18,140 bases of DNA, taken from Victivallales bacterium. Lineage in GTDB: Bacteria > Verrucomicrobiota > Lentisphaeria > Oligosphaerales > Lenti-02. Positions within the stretch are counted from its first letter, which is position 1. Each line of letters opens with the position of its first letter. The position numbers and the translations under genes were made by a program. The notes under the pieces are model-generated. The model searched no databases and had not been told where the DNA came from. It saw nothing but the letters and a program-made list of their open reading frames with translations. The DNA lies in NCBI GenBank assembly GCA_018648945.1, contig JABGQJ010000072.1:1-18140 (forward strand). The letters are read 5' to 3'. Below are positions 8,122 to 14,549 of this stretch, one piece after another.

Positions 8122-8150
8122 TTGCCAGCGCCATGCTTGGCGGCTAGGGT
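8122..8150 (+). promoter_or_regulatory. Candidate sigma-70 promoter for the toroid-protein gene
   Basis: TTGCCA (8122-8127) and TAGGGT (8145-8150) are 17 bases apart. The -35 is identical to that of the divergent promoter at 8067-8095. Transcription would begin near 8157, which fits the GTG start at 8185 with a leader of about 28 bases and excludes the upstream ATG at 8089. Confidence 0.5.
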
Positions 8151-8184
8151 TTGGCAGACTGTCATCGACATGGGAGACAGACCG

Positions 8185-9309
8185 GTGCAAGACCAGATTC
8201 CGCAATCGCCACTCGCCCAGACCTGCCGCCGCATCCTAGCCTACCTGGCCGACTGCCAGGACACGACGCCGGGAGAGTATTTCGGCTCGTTCTGGAGCGA
8301 AAAGGGCTACCACGGCCCGCTCCTGGACTATCACGCGGGCGGCAGTCACCATCACCGGACCGCAGGCAGTGCGGCCCTCGCCCTCTGGCAGGCGGGGGTC
8401 TCGCAGGACCGGGCCGACTGGCGCCGGGCCGCGGAGCTCGGCTTCGACTGGCTTGCCGCCCGGCAGTCCTCCCGTGGCGGCTACCCCGAGATCCAGAACA
8501 ACGAAGTTCCGGCGGATTGGGAAGGAACCGGGCGCGAGGAGCTTTCCGCCATCGCCATGGGCTTCGTGGCCCATGGCCTCGGGCATGCCCTTCTTGCCGG
8601 TCTGCCGCCCAAGAAGACCTACCTGGACTGCCTGGACCGCGCGGGGCACTGGCAGCTTTCGCTGGAGTGGCCGGCGGCATCCGGCGTCTTTCCCCACCAT
8701 GAGCGAAGCCCATACAACACGCTCAATGCGGCCAGCCACGCCGCCGAAACCATGGCTCTTGCCTACACCGCGCTCGACCAGGTGTTCGGCCGTCGGATCA
8801 ACATCTTCCAGGAAGGCGCGCGGCGGGCCATCGAGAACGTCCTCGCCTGCCAGTGGGAGAGCGGCTGCTTTCCCTACCGCGACTATGGGCACATCACCAT
8901 CAACTACACCAGCCTCGTTGTCTGGTGCCTGCTCAATTGCCTCGATGCTCTCCGCGTCATTCCGCCGCGTCTGGACCGCACGCGCATCGAGCAGGCCTGC
9001 CAGCGGGCCAGCGACTTCCTGCGCACCTGCATCGCCGCCGATGGCCAGTTGCTGTGGGAGGGAAACGAGACCTCCACCGCCAAGCGCAACATCTGGACCT
9101 ACGCCATCACCGCCAACGTCCTTGCTCGCCTGGGTGGCGAGGCGAACGAGGCAAGTGCCGCCCGGCTCGTCGACTATCTTCTTGCCAACCGCGCCCCTGA
9201 CGGCTTGCTCCCCATGCGCGACTACGGCGAGACCATCACCGAATGCGCCTTCATGCAAGCCGACATGTACCTCTTCCTCCAGCCTCTCACGGGCCTTGGC
9301 ACAGCCTGA
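8185..9309 (+). CDS. Alpha/alpha-toroid protein (terpenoid-cyclase or glycosidase-like fold), function unknown
   Basis: A 374-residue protein, mostly helical, with no signal peptide, so probably cytoplasmic. It carries four spaced copies of a G-x-[FYL]-P turn: GGYPE (98-102), GVFPH (167-171), GCFPY (227-231) and GLLPM (340-344), each between helical hairpins. That is the pattern of alpha/alpha-toroid folds (squalene/terpene cyclases, prenyltransferase beta subunits, six-hairpin glycosidases and lyases). I see no DxDD or DxDTT terpene-cyclase motif, so enzyme class is open. The frame extends to an ATG at 8089, but those 32 codons have low third-position GC and rare AGA/AGG codons, and they overlap two promoters. 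GTG at 8185 has GGGAG eight bases upstream, so I prefer it; the ATG at 8170 is another option. It is transcribed away from the DUF1566 gene and ends 72 bases from the convergent LpxC-like gene. Confidence 0.85.
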   Translation: MQDQIPQSPLAQTCRRILAYLADCQDTTPGEYFGSFWSEKGYHGPLLDYHAGGSHHHRTAGSAALALWQAGVSQDRADWRRAAELGFDWLAARQSSRGGYPEIQNNEVPADWEGTGREELSAIAMGFVAHGLGHALLAGLPPKKTYLDCLDRAGHWQLSLEWPAASGVFPHHERSPYNTLNAASHAAETMALAYTALDQVFGRRINIFQEGARRAIENVLACQWESGCFPYRDYGHITINYTSLVVWCLLNCLDALRVIPPRLDRTRIEQACQRASDFLRTCIAADGQLLWEGNETSTAKRNIWTYAITANVLARLGGEANEASAARLVDYLLANRAPDGLLPMRDYGETITECAFMQADMYLFLQPLTGLGTA

Positions 9310-9334
9310 CCCGCTCCCCGGCTTCCGTCACCTG

Positions 9335-9348
9335 GCCCTGGGTAGGGC
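9335..9348. terminator. Small hairpin between convergent genes
   Basis: GCCCT (9335-9339) and AGGGC (9344-9348) form a 5-bp stem with a 4-base loop in the 72-base gap between the stops of the toroid and LpxC-like genes. There is no U-tract on either side, so a terminator role is only suggested by position. Confidence 0.25.
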
Positions 9349-9381
9349 GGGCACGCGCAGAGCCCATGACTTGCCGAGAGG

Positions 9382-10407
9382 TCACCCCACTGGGACGAGA
9401 AGGTCTTGGAGATAGAGGTGCGTGGTCAGGCGCACGTCCAGGGCATGGCCGGCTTTGTAGGAGATCACCCGCCCGGCGATGCGCCCGGTGTCCAGCAGCG
9501 ACAGGGCCGCGACAAGATCCAGGGTGGCTCGGTGCCAGACGGCTTCGAGGGATTTTCCCTCGTGGAGCAGTCTGGGTTCGTTGGCGTACTTGGCGCGCCC
9601 GGCGATGAGGATGTTATCGTGGGTGTAGCCGAGGTTGCGGATGTCCGCGAAGAGCTTGCCTGCGGTGCGTACGAACCACCATTCCACGCGGGAGCAGTTG
9701 GTGCGGGCTCTGGCCCCGTGCGCGAAGGCGTCGGGAAACACATCGAACTGAATGCGTTGCCGGCCGATGGCGGTGGGGAAGTCCACGGCACAGTCGATGC
9801 TCAGCTTGCGGTCGCCGTCCTCGGCGGGCAACATGAGCAGAAAGCTCCCGTGCGGCCCCATGAGCACGACTGGCTCCTTCACCGTCCAGAAAACCAGCTC
9901 CCGGTCGGTATCCTCGACGAGGCCGGCGCGCTGCACCTTGTCGATGATCGGCAGGCTGCCCTCGTCGAAGAGGGGGGGGTCGCCGGAGTTCGTCCGCACC
10001 ATGACGCTGTCCAACCCCAGGCCGAGGCGGAGAGCGACGATATGTTCGACCATGCGCAGGTAGTTGTGGGCCGAACCCGCGCGCAGGACGATGCTGCGTT
10101 TGGTGTCCCACACGTTGCGGACGCTGACCTGAATGGGCAGTTGCTCCCCATGGTCGGTCCGGTCGATCCACCAGCCATCCCTTGCGCAGGGCTCCAGATG
10201 GAGCGTGCTGCACGAACGCTTCTCGTAGGTGCCCCTGCCGGAAACGTAGAGCGACTCGCCGATGGTGGTCGGGTGGCGCGGCGGCGTCCACTCCGGCGGT
10301 GCGAAGTGGGTCATGTCCACGGGAATGTCGTGCCAGGCTGCCAGGCTGCGCTGGAAGGCCTCGGGATCGCCGGTAAGCAAGCGGCTCTTGGTGTAGTCTT
10401 CTACCAC
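9382..10407 (-). CDS. Divergent LpxC-like protein (UDP-3-O-acyl-GlcNAc deacetylase family)
   Basis: A 341-residue protein with the fold signature of LpxC, the zinc deacetylase that commits UDP-3-O-acyl-GlcNAc to lipid A synthesis. E121-H122 in M-V-E-H matches the E78-H79 zinc/catalytic pair of E. coli LpxC; L-F-D-E-G-S (146-151) matches the M-D-G-S turn; A-R-T236 matches A-R-T191; Y-K-A-G-H321-A-L matches Y-K-S-G-H265-A-L. The HKxxD zinc motif reads W-H292-R-A-T-L-D297, one residue longer than usual and with R for K. The first 55 residues have no LpxC counterpart, and the usual G-x-G-L-H-S-G entry motif is G-R-G-T-Y-E-K. These changes suggest a paralogue with altered substrate or lost activity rather than the housekeeping lpxC, so I give no symbol. 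The GTG start overlaps the stop of the upstream secreted coiled-coil gene by seven bases, with GAGGA in range, so translation is probably coupled. Confidence 0.8.
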   Translation of the reverse strand: MVEDYTKSRLLTGDPEAFQRSLAAWHDIPVDMTHFAPPEWTPPRHPTTIGESLYVSGRGTYEKRSCSTLHLEPCARDGWWIDRTDHGEQLPIQVSVRNVWDTKRSIVLRAGSAHNYLRMVEHIVALRLGLGLDSVMVRTNSGDPPLFDEGSLPIIDKVQRAGLVEDTDRELVFWTVKEPVVLMGPHGSFLLMLPAEDGDRKLSIDCAVDFPTAIGRQRIQFDVFPDAFAHGARARTNCSRVEWWFVRTAGKLFADIRNLGYTHDNILIAGRAKYANEPRLLHEGKSLEAVWHRATLDLVAALSLLDTGRIAGRVISYKAGHALDVRLTTHLYLQDLLVPVG

Positions 10408-11156
10408 TCTAGTTCCTCGGCTTGCCCAGTGAGTTGGTGGAGGCGCTGCGTGATGATTCGGGCCCGGTTCTGCCGCCTCTCGGCCAGCGCTTGCTGCCGC
10501 TTCTTGAGCTCTGTGGCCAGTTCGGCGACTTCCTCTTCCTGCATGGCCAGGCGCGCGGCGAAGGCTTGCTCCAGGGCGGCGGCCAGCTTCTTGGCCAACT
10601 TCTCGCGCTCGGCCTTGCCCTCGGCGCGCCGGTAGCGCGCCGCCAGTTCGTGCGTCTCCTGGTCCAACTTCCTGGCCGCCATGATCCTGGCGAAACGCTC
10701 GGGCTGGTGTTCGCGCATCTCCAGAAGGCTGGCCGCTTGATCGACCAAGTGACGAGCGAATCCCGGCGCCTGATCGGGACGGTTCTGCCCCAGGTGCTCC
10801 AACTCGCCCAGCTCTGGCGCGAACTGCTCACGCAGCAGGCCCCAGATCGCTTCCGCTCCCCGACGTCCACGCAGTGCGTTGTGGAGCGCGGCGTTCCCGT
10901 CTCCTTCGCGCTGCGGCCGCTCCCGGTCGCCGTCCCGTTCGGCATGTGCTGCGTCCCCTCGCTCGCGCTCATGGCGGGGCCGTTCCCGGTCGCCGTCCCG
11001 TTCGGCACGTGCTGCGTCCCCTCGCTCGCGCTCATGGCGGGGCCGTTCCCGGTCGCCGTCCCGTTCGGCGCGGGGAGCTTCCTTGTCCCCAGCCGCTTGG
11101 ACACCCAGACTGGTGAGGAGTAGAAGACCCAGTGACAACGTGATCCGAGTGTGCAT
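10401..11156 (-). CDS. Secreted charged coiled-coil protein with 21-residue tandem repeats
   Basis: A 251-residue protein starting with a clear signal peptide (basic MHTR, hydrophobic residues 5-18, cleavage probably after the A-A at 21-22), so it should be periplasmic or exported. Residues 30-82 are two full copies and one half copy of a 21-residue repeat rich in R, E and D (A-E-R-D-G-D-R-E-R-P-R-H-E-R-E-R-G-D-A-A-R). Residues 90-251 are predicted helix with heptad-like E/K/R/L/A patterns, resembling uncharacterised helical proteins I associate with Planctomycetes/Verrucomicrobia. A Spy/CpxP-like chaperone or envelope-stress role is possible but unproven. The frame is open back to 11360, but only the ATG at 11156 gives the signal peptide, and it has AGAGGG seven bases upstream. 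Its stop overlaps the GTG of the LpxC-like gene, so both are probably made together. Confidence 0.85.
   Translation of the reverse strand: MHTRITLSLGLLLLTSLGVQAAGDKEAPRAERDGDRERPRHERERGDAARAERDGDRERPRHERERGDAAHAERDGDRERPQREGDGNAALHNALRGRRGAEAIWGLLREQFAPELGELEHLGQNRPDQAPGFARHLVDQAASLLEMREHQPERFARIMAARKLDQETHELAARYRRAEGKAEREKLAKKLAAALEQAFAARLAMQEEEVAELATELKKRQQALAERRQNRARIITQRLHQLTGQAEELEW
10921..11069. repeat. 63-bp direct repeats inside the coiled-coil gene
   Basis: Two full 63-bp units (10921-10983 and 10984-11046) differ at one base, position 24 of the unit. The first 23 bases recur exactly at 11047-11069. The period is a multiple of three, so copy-number change would keep the reading frame and add or remove 21 residues. 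Near identity at DNA level implies recent duplication or ongoing homogenisation. Confidence 0.95.
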
Positions 11157-11498
11157 GGTCCAACCCTCTTGTTTCGTCGATACCAACGGTTCGGCCATGT
11201 GGCGACTCGCGATTCGGCTTGCCCGCCCCGCCACACGGCCCGGAGTGCCAGATTCCACGCATAACGTAAGGGGCATGGCGTGGTGCTGCCAGTTCCCCCT
11301 CTGGATGTCGAGGCTGGCTGCGGGGCGGGGTTTCGCAGAACGACAGGGAGACGCAACCATTTGCTCTCGGCGTGGTCCCTATGGGGGCGCGGTGTCAACG
11401 GCGACCCGGCGAGGCCCGATGGCCTTTCTCTCCAGTGCGGAATGTGCTATGGTACCGGCGCATGGTAAGAGGACAGTTCCTTTCTGTAGGGTGGTTGC
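11157..11498. other. Intergenic region between the divergent coiled-coil and kinase genes
   Basis: A 342-base divergent gap. It contains a hairpin-forming inverted repeat, CCACGC at 11255-11260 with GCGTGG at 11278-11283, in the leader side of the coiled-coil gene, and the candidate kinase promoter at 11425-11453. I found no convincing -35/-10 pair for the coiled-coil gene and no further gene. The minus-strand frame that covers part of it (to 11360) lacks a ribosome site and signal-peptide sense. Confidence 0.5.
11425..11453 (+). promoter_or_regulatory. Candidate extended -10 promoter for the hybrid-kinase operon
   Basis: TATGGT at 11448-11453 is preceded by TG one base upstream (11445-11446), making an extended -10 element. 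TTTCTC at 11425-11430, 17 bases away, is a poor -35, which an extended -10 can tolerate. Transcription would start near 11460, 39 bases before the small leader ORF. Confidence 0.4.
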
Positions 11499-11543
11499 AT
11501 GAGTCGTGACGGCGGGGAAGTAGCAGGGACCAAGCGAACATGA
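11499..11543 (+). CDS. Possible 14-residue leader peptide overlapping the kinase start
   Basis: ATG at 11499 opens a 14-codon frame (MSRDGGEVAGTKRT) that ends in TGA at 11541-11543, overlapping the kinase ATG at 11540-11542 as ATGA. AGGG at 11488-11491 sits seven bases before it and is a better ribosome site than the kinase's own weak GGGA. The arrangement suggests translational coupling: ribosomes finishing the peptide restart on the kinase. The peptide has no run of a single amino acid, so a classic attenuator is unlikely. It could be chance, since ATGA overlaps and short frames are common. Confidence 0.35.
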   Translation: MSRDGGEVAGTKRT

Positions 11544-13264
11544 GCGAAGCCAAGACCCACGAGGAACTCCTGAGCGAAGTCTCTTTGCTCCACGCGAAGC
11601 TGAAGATCGCCGAGGAGGCGGAGCGGACAGCATGGGAGGGCCAGACCGCGATGGCCCATCTCGCCGACAACCTCCCCGGCATGGCCTACCGGCTCGTCTA
11701 CGAAGGTGGCGAAGCCGGGCGGATCGAGTATCTGAGCGCTGGCACGGCCGAGTTGACGGGGTACGATTCGGGGCGGATCATCCGTGATCGGCATTTGTTT
11801 GAGCGAAGCATCGTGCACCCGGAGGATGTGGAGGCGCGGCGGAACATCATTCGGGGAGCGATGGAGCGGCGGGAGAACTACGAACTGACCTACCGCTTGC
11901 TCACTGGGAACGGTACGGCAAAGTGGGTTGCGGAGCGGGGGCTCTGCCTCTATGACGAGAGCGGCAAGGTCCTGGCGCGAGAGGGCTTCGTGCATGACAT
12001 CGGCTGCCCGACAGCACCCACGTCACACCTTCAGGAAGAGGCGGGCATGTTGCGGGGACAGCTGGAAGCCGCCCGACTGGAGAACGAATGCGCCGAACGG
12101 CAACGGCAGGCCATGCAGCGATCCCTTCGCCAGTCCCAGCGGCTGGAGAGCCTTGGTTCCCTGGCTCTCGGGTTGGCCCACGACTTCAACAACATCCTGC
12201 AAGCGATTCTCGGCTACGGGCAGATGGCCCTGGGGGAGGTGCCGCAGGACGGAGCCGCCAAGAAGCACGTCGATAGAATACTCGGTTCGGCCCAGCGCGC
12301 CTGTGGTCTGACTATGCGCCTGCTCACCTTCTGCGGCGAGGGCGAGCCCTCCCCCGAGTCCCAGTACGTCGAACCCCTTTTGGGGGATGCCGTGCGGATG
12401 CTGCGCAGCGTGCTGCCCGCCACAGTGAAGCTGGAGACCGACGTCTTTCCCGAACCTGGGATGATCCACGGGGATGCCACGCTGATTCTGCAGGTCTTTG
12501 TCACGCTTGCCACCGTGGTCTCGCGCCAACTGGGCACGACCGGGGGCACCCTGGAGTTCCATGTCGGCGAAGCCTATGTCGATGGCGACAATGCCCTGGG
12601 CGTCCGGCAGGGAACCTACACGGGCATCACCATCGGCGAACACCATTCGGTGGTCGAGTCGGGTGACCGCGCGGATTCCCGCCAAGTCACGCCGCAGATC
12701 GAGCGGGATCAGCCCGGGCTGGCCGTCGTTCGGGACATCCTTGGCGAGATGGGTGGCGCGCTCTCGATCAGGCCTTGCCCAGACGGGCGGCATGTGTTCC
12801 GCGTCTACCTGCCGGTCTGCGAAGAGCCTGCCGACGACACGGTTGCTCCGAGCACGGGTAGGGGGGGACCGGGCTCTCTCGATGACTTCCCCAGCAAGGG
12901 CGAGCATGTGCTCTTCATCGACGACGAGCAGATCTTGGTGGACCTCGGCACTCTCGTCTGCGAGGAGCTCGGCTACCGGGTGACGGCCTGCGCCTCGGGC
13001 ACGGATGCCCTTCGCCTTTTCGAGGACGACCCCGCCTCCTTTGACGTGGTCCTCACGGACCAGACGATGCCGGACCTCACCGGCTTCGAGCTCTCGCAGC
13101 AGATTCTGAGCATCCGCCCCGACATCCCCATCATTCTCACTACCGGGTACAGCGAGATGGTGGACGAGGTCCGGGCGAGGGAAATCGGGATTCGTGAGTA
13201 CCTTATGAAGCCCATGACTCCCGAAGGTCTGGCTGCAGTTCTCAGGCGTGTGTTTGAGGCGTAG
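11540..13264 (+). CDS. Hybrid histidine kinase with degenerate ATP-binding domain and intact receiver
   Basis: A 574-residue cytoplasmic signalling protein with no membrane segment. Order: a short coiled coil (1-35), a PAS_3-type sensor domain (about 42-155), a coiled-coil linker (163-205), a HisKA dimerisation helix with the phospho-acceptor motif G-L-A-H214-D-F-N-N, a HATPase-like region (about 280-425), then a receiver (455-574). The receiver keeps D461-D462, phospho-acceptor D507, T534/T535 and K557. The ATPase region does not: where an N box with two asparagines is expected there is V-T322-L-A-T-V326, no D-x-G-x-G box is visible, and only a weak P-G-L-A-V-V and a final G-R-H-V-F-R-V-Y-L-P strand remain. 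It may bind no ATP and act as a phosphate relay or scaffold. It precedes folC by 18 bases; no DNA-binding output domain is present. Confidence 0.9.
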   Translation: MSEAKTHEELLSEVSLLHAKLKIAEEAERTAWEGQTAMAHLADNLPGMAYRLVYEGGEAGRIEYLSAGTAELTGYDSGRIIRDRHLFERSIVHPEDVEARRNIIRGAMERRENYELTYRLLTGNGTAKWVAERGLCLYDESGKVLAREGFVHDIGCPTAPTSHLQEEAGMLRGQLEAARLENECAERQRQAMQRSLRQSQRLESLGSLALGLAHDFNNILQAILGYGQMALGEVPQDGAAKKHVDRILGSAQRACGLTMRLLTFCGEGEPSPESQYVEPLLGDAVRMLRSVLPATVKLETDVFPEPGMIHGDATLILQVFVTLATVVSRQLGTTGGTLEFHVGEAYVDGDNALGVRQGTYTGITIGEHHSVVESGDRADSRQVTPQIERDQPGLAVVRDILGEMGGALSIRPCPDGRHVFRVYLPVCEEPADDTVAPSTGRGGPGSLDDFPSKGEHVLFIDDEQILVDLGTLVCEELGYRVTACASGTDALRLFEDDPASFDVVLTDQTMPDLTGFELSQQILSIRPDIPIILTTGYSEMVDEVRAREIGIREYLMKPMTPEGLAAVLRRVFEA

Positions 13265-13282
13265 ACGGGGAGCAGCGCAATC

Positions 13283-14515
13283 ATGAGGAACTGGGATTGC
13301 GACCTGGAAGCGGCGTTCTTCAGCACCCTTTCCAGCTACCTGGACCTGGAGCGTGACACCAGCCGTTCCTACTCCGCCGGGGAGTATTCGCTGGCTCGCA
13401 TGCCGCAGTTGGCGCAACTGGCAGGGAACCCGGAGCGGCGCCTCCGCATCGTCCATGTGGCGGGGACCAAGGGCAAGGGCTCCACCTGTCACTTCCTGGC
13501 CAGCTTGCTGGCCGCCTGCGGCATCCGGGTCGGGGTGTTTGCCAGTCCCCATCTGAGCAGCGTGCGCGAACGGTTCCAGGTAGCTGGGCGCCCCATCCAG
13601 TACCCCGTTCTCTTGGCTGCGGCCCGCGATCTGGTCGCCAGATTGGCGTCCGAACAGGTGACCCCGGGCTTCTTCGAGATCCTCACGGTTCTCGCCCTGC
13701 GCCTCTTCGTCCGGGAGTCATGCGACCTGGCCATCCTGGAGACCGGCATCGGCGGCAGATTGGACGCCACCAACTACATCTCGGCGCCGCTTTGCACCGC
13801 GATCACGCCGATCAGCTATGATCACACGCAGCTTCTCGGCAGCACGATCGGGGAGATCGCGATGGAGAAGGCAGGCATCTTGAAACAGGGCGTTCCGCTC
13901 GTCCTCGCCCATCAGCCCTTCCCCGAGGCCGAACGCGCCATCCGGGCCCAGGCTGCGGCACTTGCCGTCCCTGTCAAGTCCCCCGTCGCCTTGGCGGAAG
14001 CCCGCCCATGGCTGCCGGAAACCACGCCCGAGTTCATGATCGAGAACTTCGCTCTGGCCCTGGGCATTTGCCGGACCCTCGGCCATGCCCCCAAGCGCTG
14101 CGCGTTCCGGCCACCTGCGCTGCGTGCCCGGTTCGAGATCATCCGGCAGCAGCCTCTCGTCGTTCTCGACGCGGCCCACAACGCCGATTCCGCCCGTCGT
14201 CTGGCCGAGGCCTTGCGCACGGGCTTCCCCGACACCGCGTGGACCATCGTCCTCGGGGTCGTGCAAGGCAAGGACATCCCCGGCATTGTTCGCGAACTCA
14301 GCGGACTGAAGGCCCGTTATGTGTTGACCAATCCGCGCCCGCCGAAGCACTCGGGGCTGCGGGAGTTGGTCGAGGCCACGCAAGCCGCGCAACTCCCACA
14401 CCGAGTCGCGCCGGAGATCCGCGAAGCAAGCGATCTCCCCGGGGACCAGCCCCTGGTCTTCACTGGCTCCTTCTTCACCGCCTTGATCGGCGACGAGCTC
14501 TTCAGCCGGAGTTGA
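13283..14515 (+). CDS. folC: Folylpolyglutamate synthase / dihydrofolate synthase
   Basis: A 410-residue ATP-dependent Mur-ligase-family enzyme that adds glutamate to folates (and, in the bifunctional bacterial type, to dihydropteroate) in the cytoplasm. The P-loop H58-V-A-G-T-K-G-K-G-S-T68 is followed by S-P-H-L-S-S-V-R-E-R-F, E-T-G-I-G-G-R-L-D-A-T-N, the D-H-T-Q-L-L-G-S-T-I-G-E-I-A-x-E-K-A-G-I-L motif with the carbamylated-type lysine, and D-A-A-H-N in the C-terminal domain, all characteristic of FolC. Length is normal. The ATG at 13283 has GGGGAG about ten bases upstream. It lies 18 bases after the hybrid kinase and likely shares its transcript, which is an unusual partnership. Whether it has both synthase activities cannot be decided from sequence. 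Confidence 0.93.
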   Translation: MRNWDCDLEAAFFSTLSSYLDLERDTSRSYSAGEYSLARMPQLAQLAGNPERRLRIVHVAGTKGKGSTCHFLASLLAACGIRVGVFASPHLSSVRERFQVAGRPIQYPVLLAAARDLVARLASEQVTPGFFEILTVLALRLFVRESCDLAILETGIGGRLDATNYISAPLCTAITPISYDHTQLLGSTIGEIAMEKAGILKQGVPLVLAHQPFPEAERAIRAQAAALAVPVKSPVALAEARPWLPETTPEFMIENFALALGICRTLGHAPKRCAFRPPALRARFEIIRQQPLVVLDAAHNADSARRLAEALRTGFPDTAWTIVLGVVQGKDIPGIVRELSGLKARYVLTNPRPPKHSGLRELVEATQAAQLPHRVAPEIREASDLPGDQPLVFTGSFFTALIGDELFSRS

Positions 14516-14535
14516 TTCCGGTTCCGTTCCGGCAC

Positions 14536-14549
14536 GGGGGCATCCCCCC
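14536..14549. terminator. Possible bidirectional terminator between folC and melA
   Basis: GGGGG (14536-14540), a 3-base loop and CCCCC(C) (14544-14549) form a short stable hairpin in the 33-base gap between two convergent stop codons. On the plus strand it is followed by TATTT, a weak U-tract. It touches the first base of the minus-strand stop codon. Confidence 0.4.

Noticed and set aside
8089..8184. An N-terminal extension of the toroid protein from ATG 8089
   Set aside because: The stretch overlaps two promoters, has low third-position GC and rare codons, and the GTG at 8185 has a better-placed ribosome site. Kept as an alternative only.
10921..11069. A CRISPR-like array
   Set aside because: The repeats are contiguous with no spacers, are a multiple of three long, and encode an in-frame peptide repeat.
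11157..11360. An upstream extension of the coiled-coil protein to 11360
   Set aside because: It would bury the signal peptide 68 residues inside the protein and removes the good AGAGGG start context.
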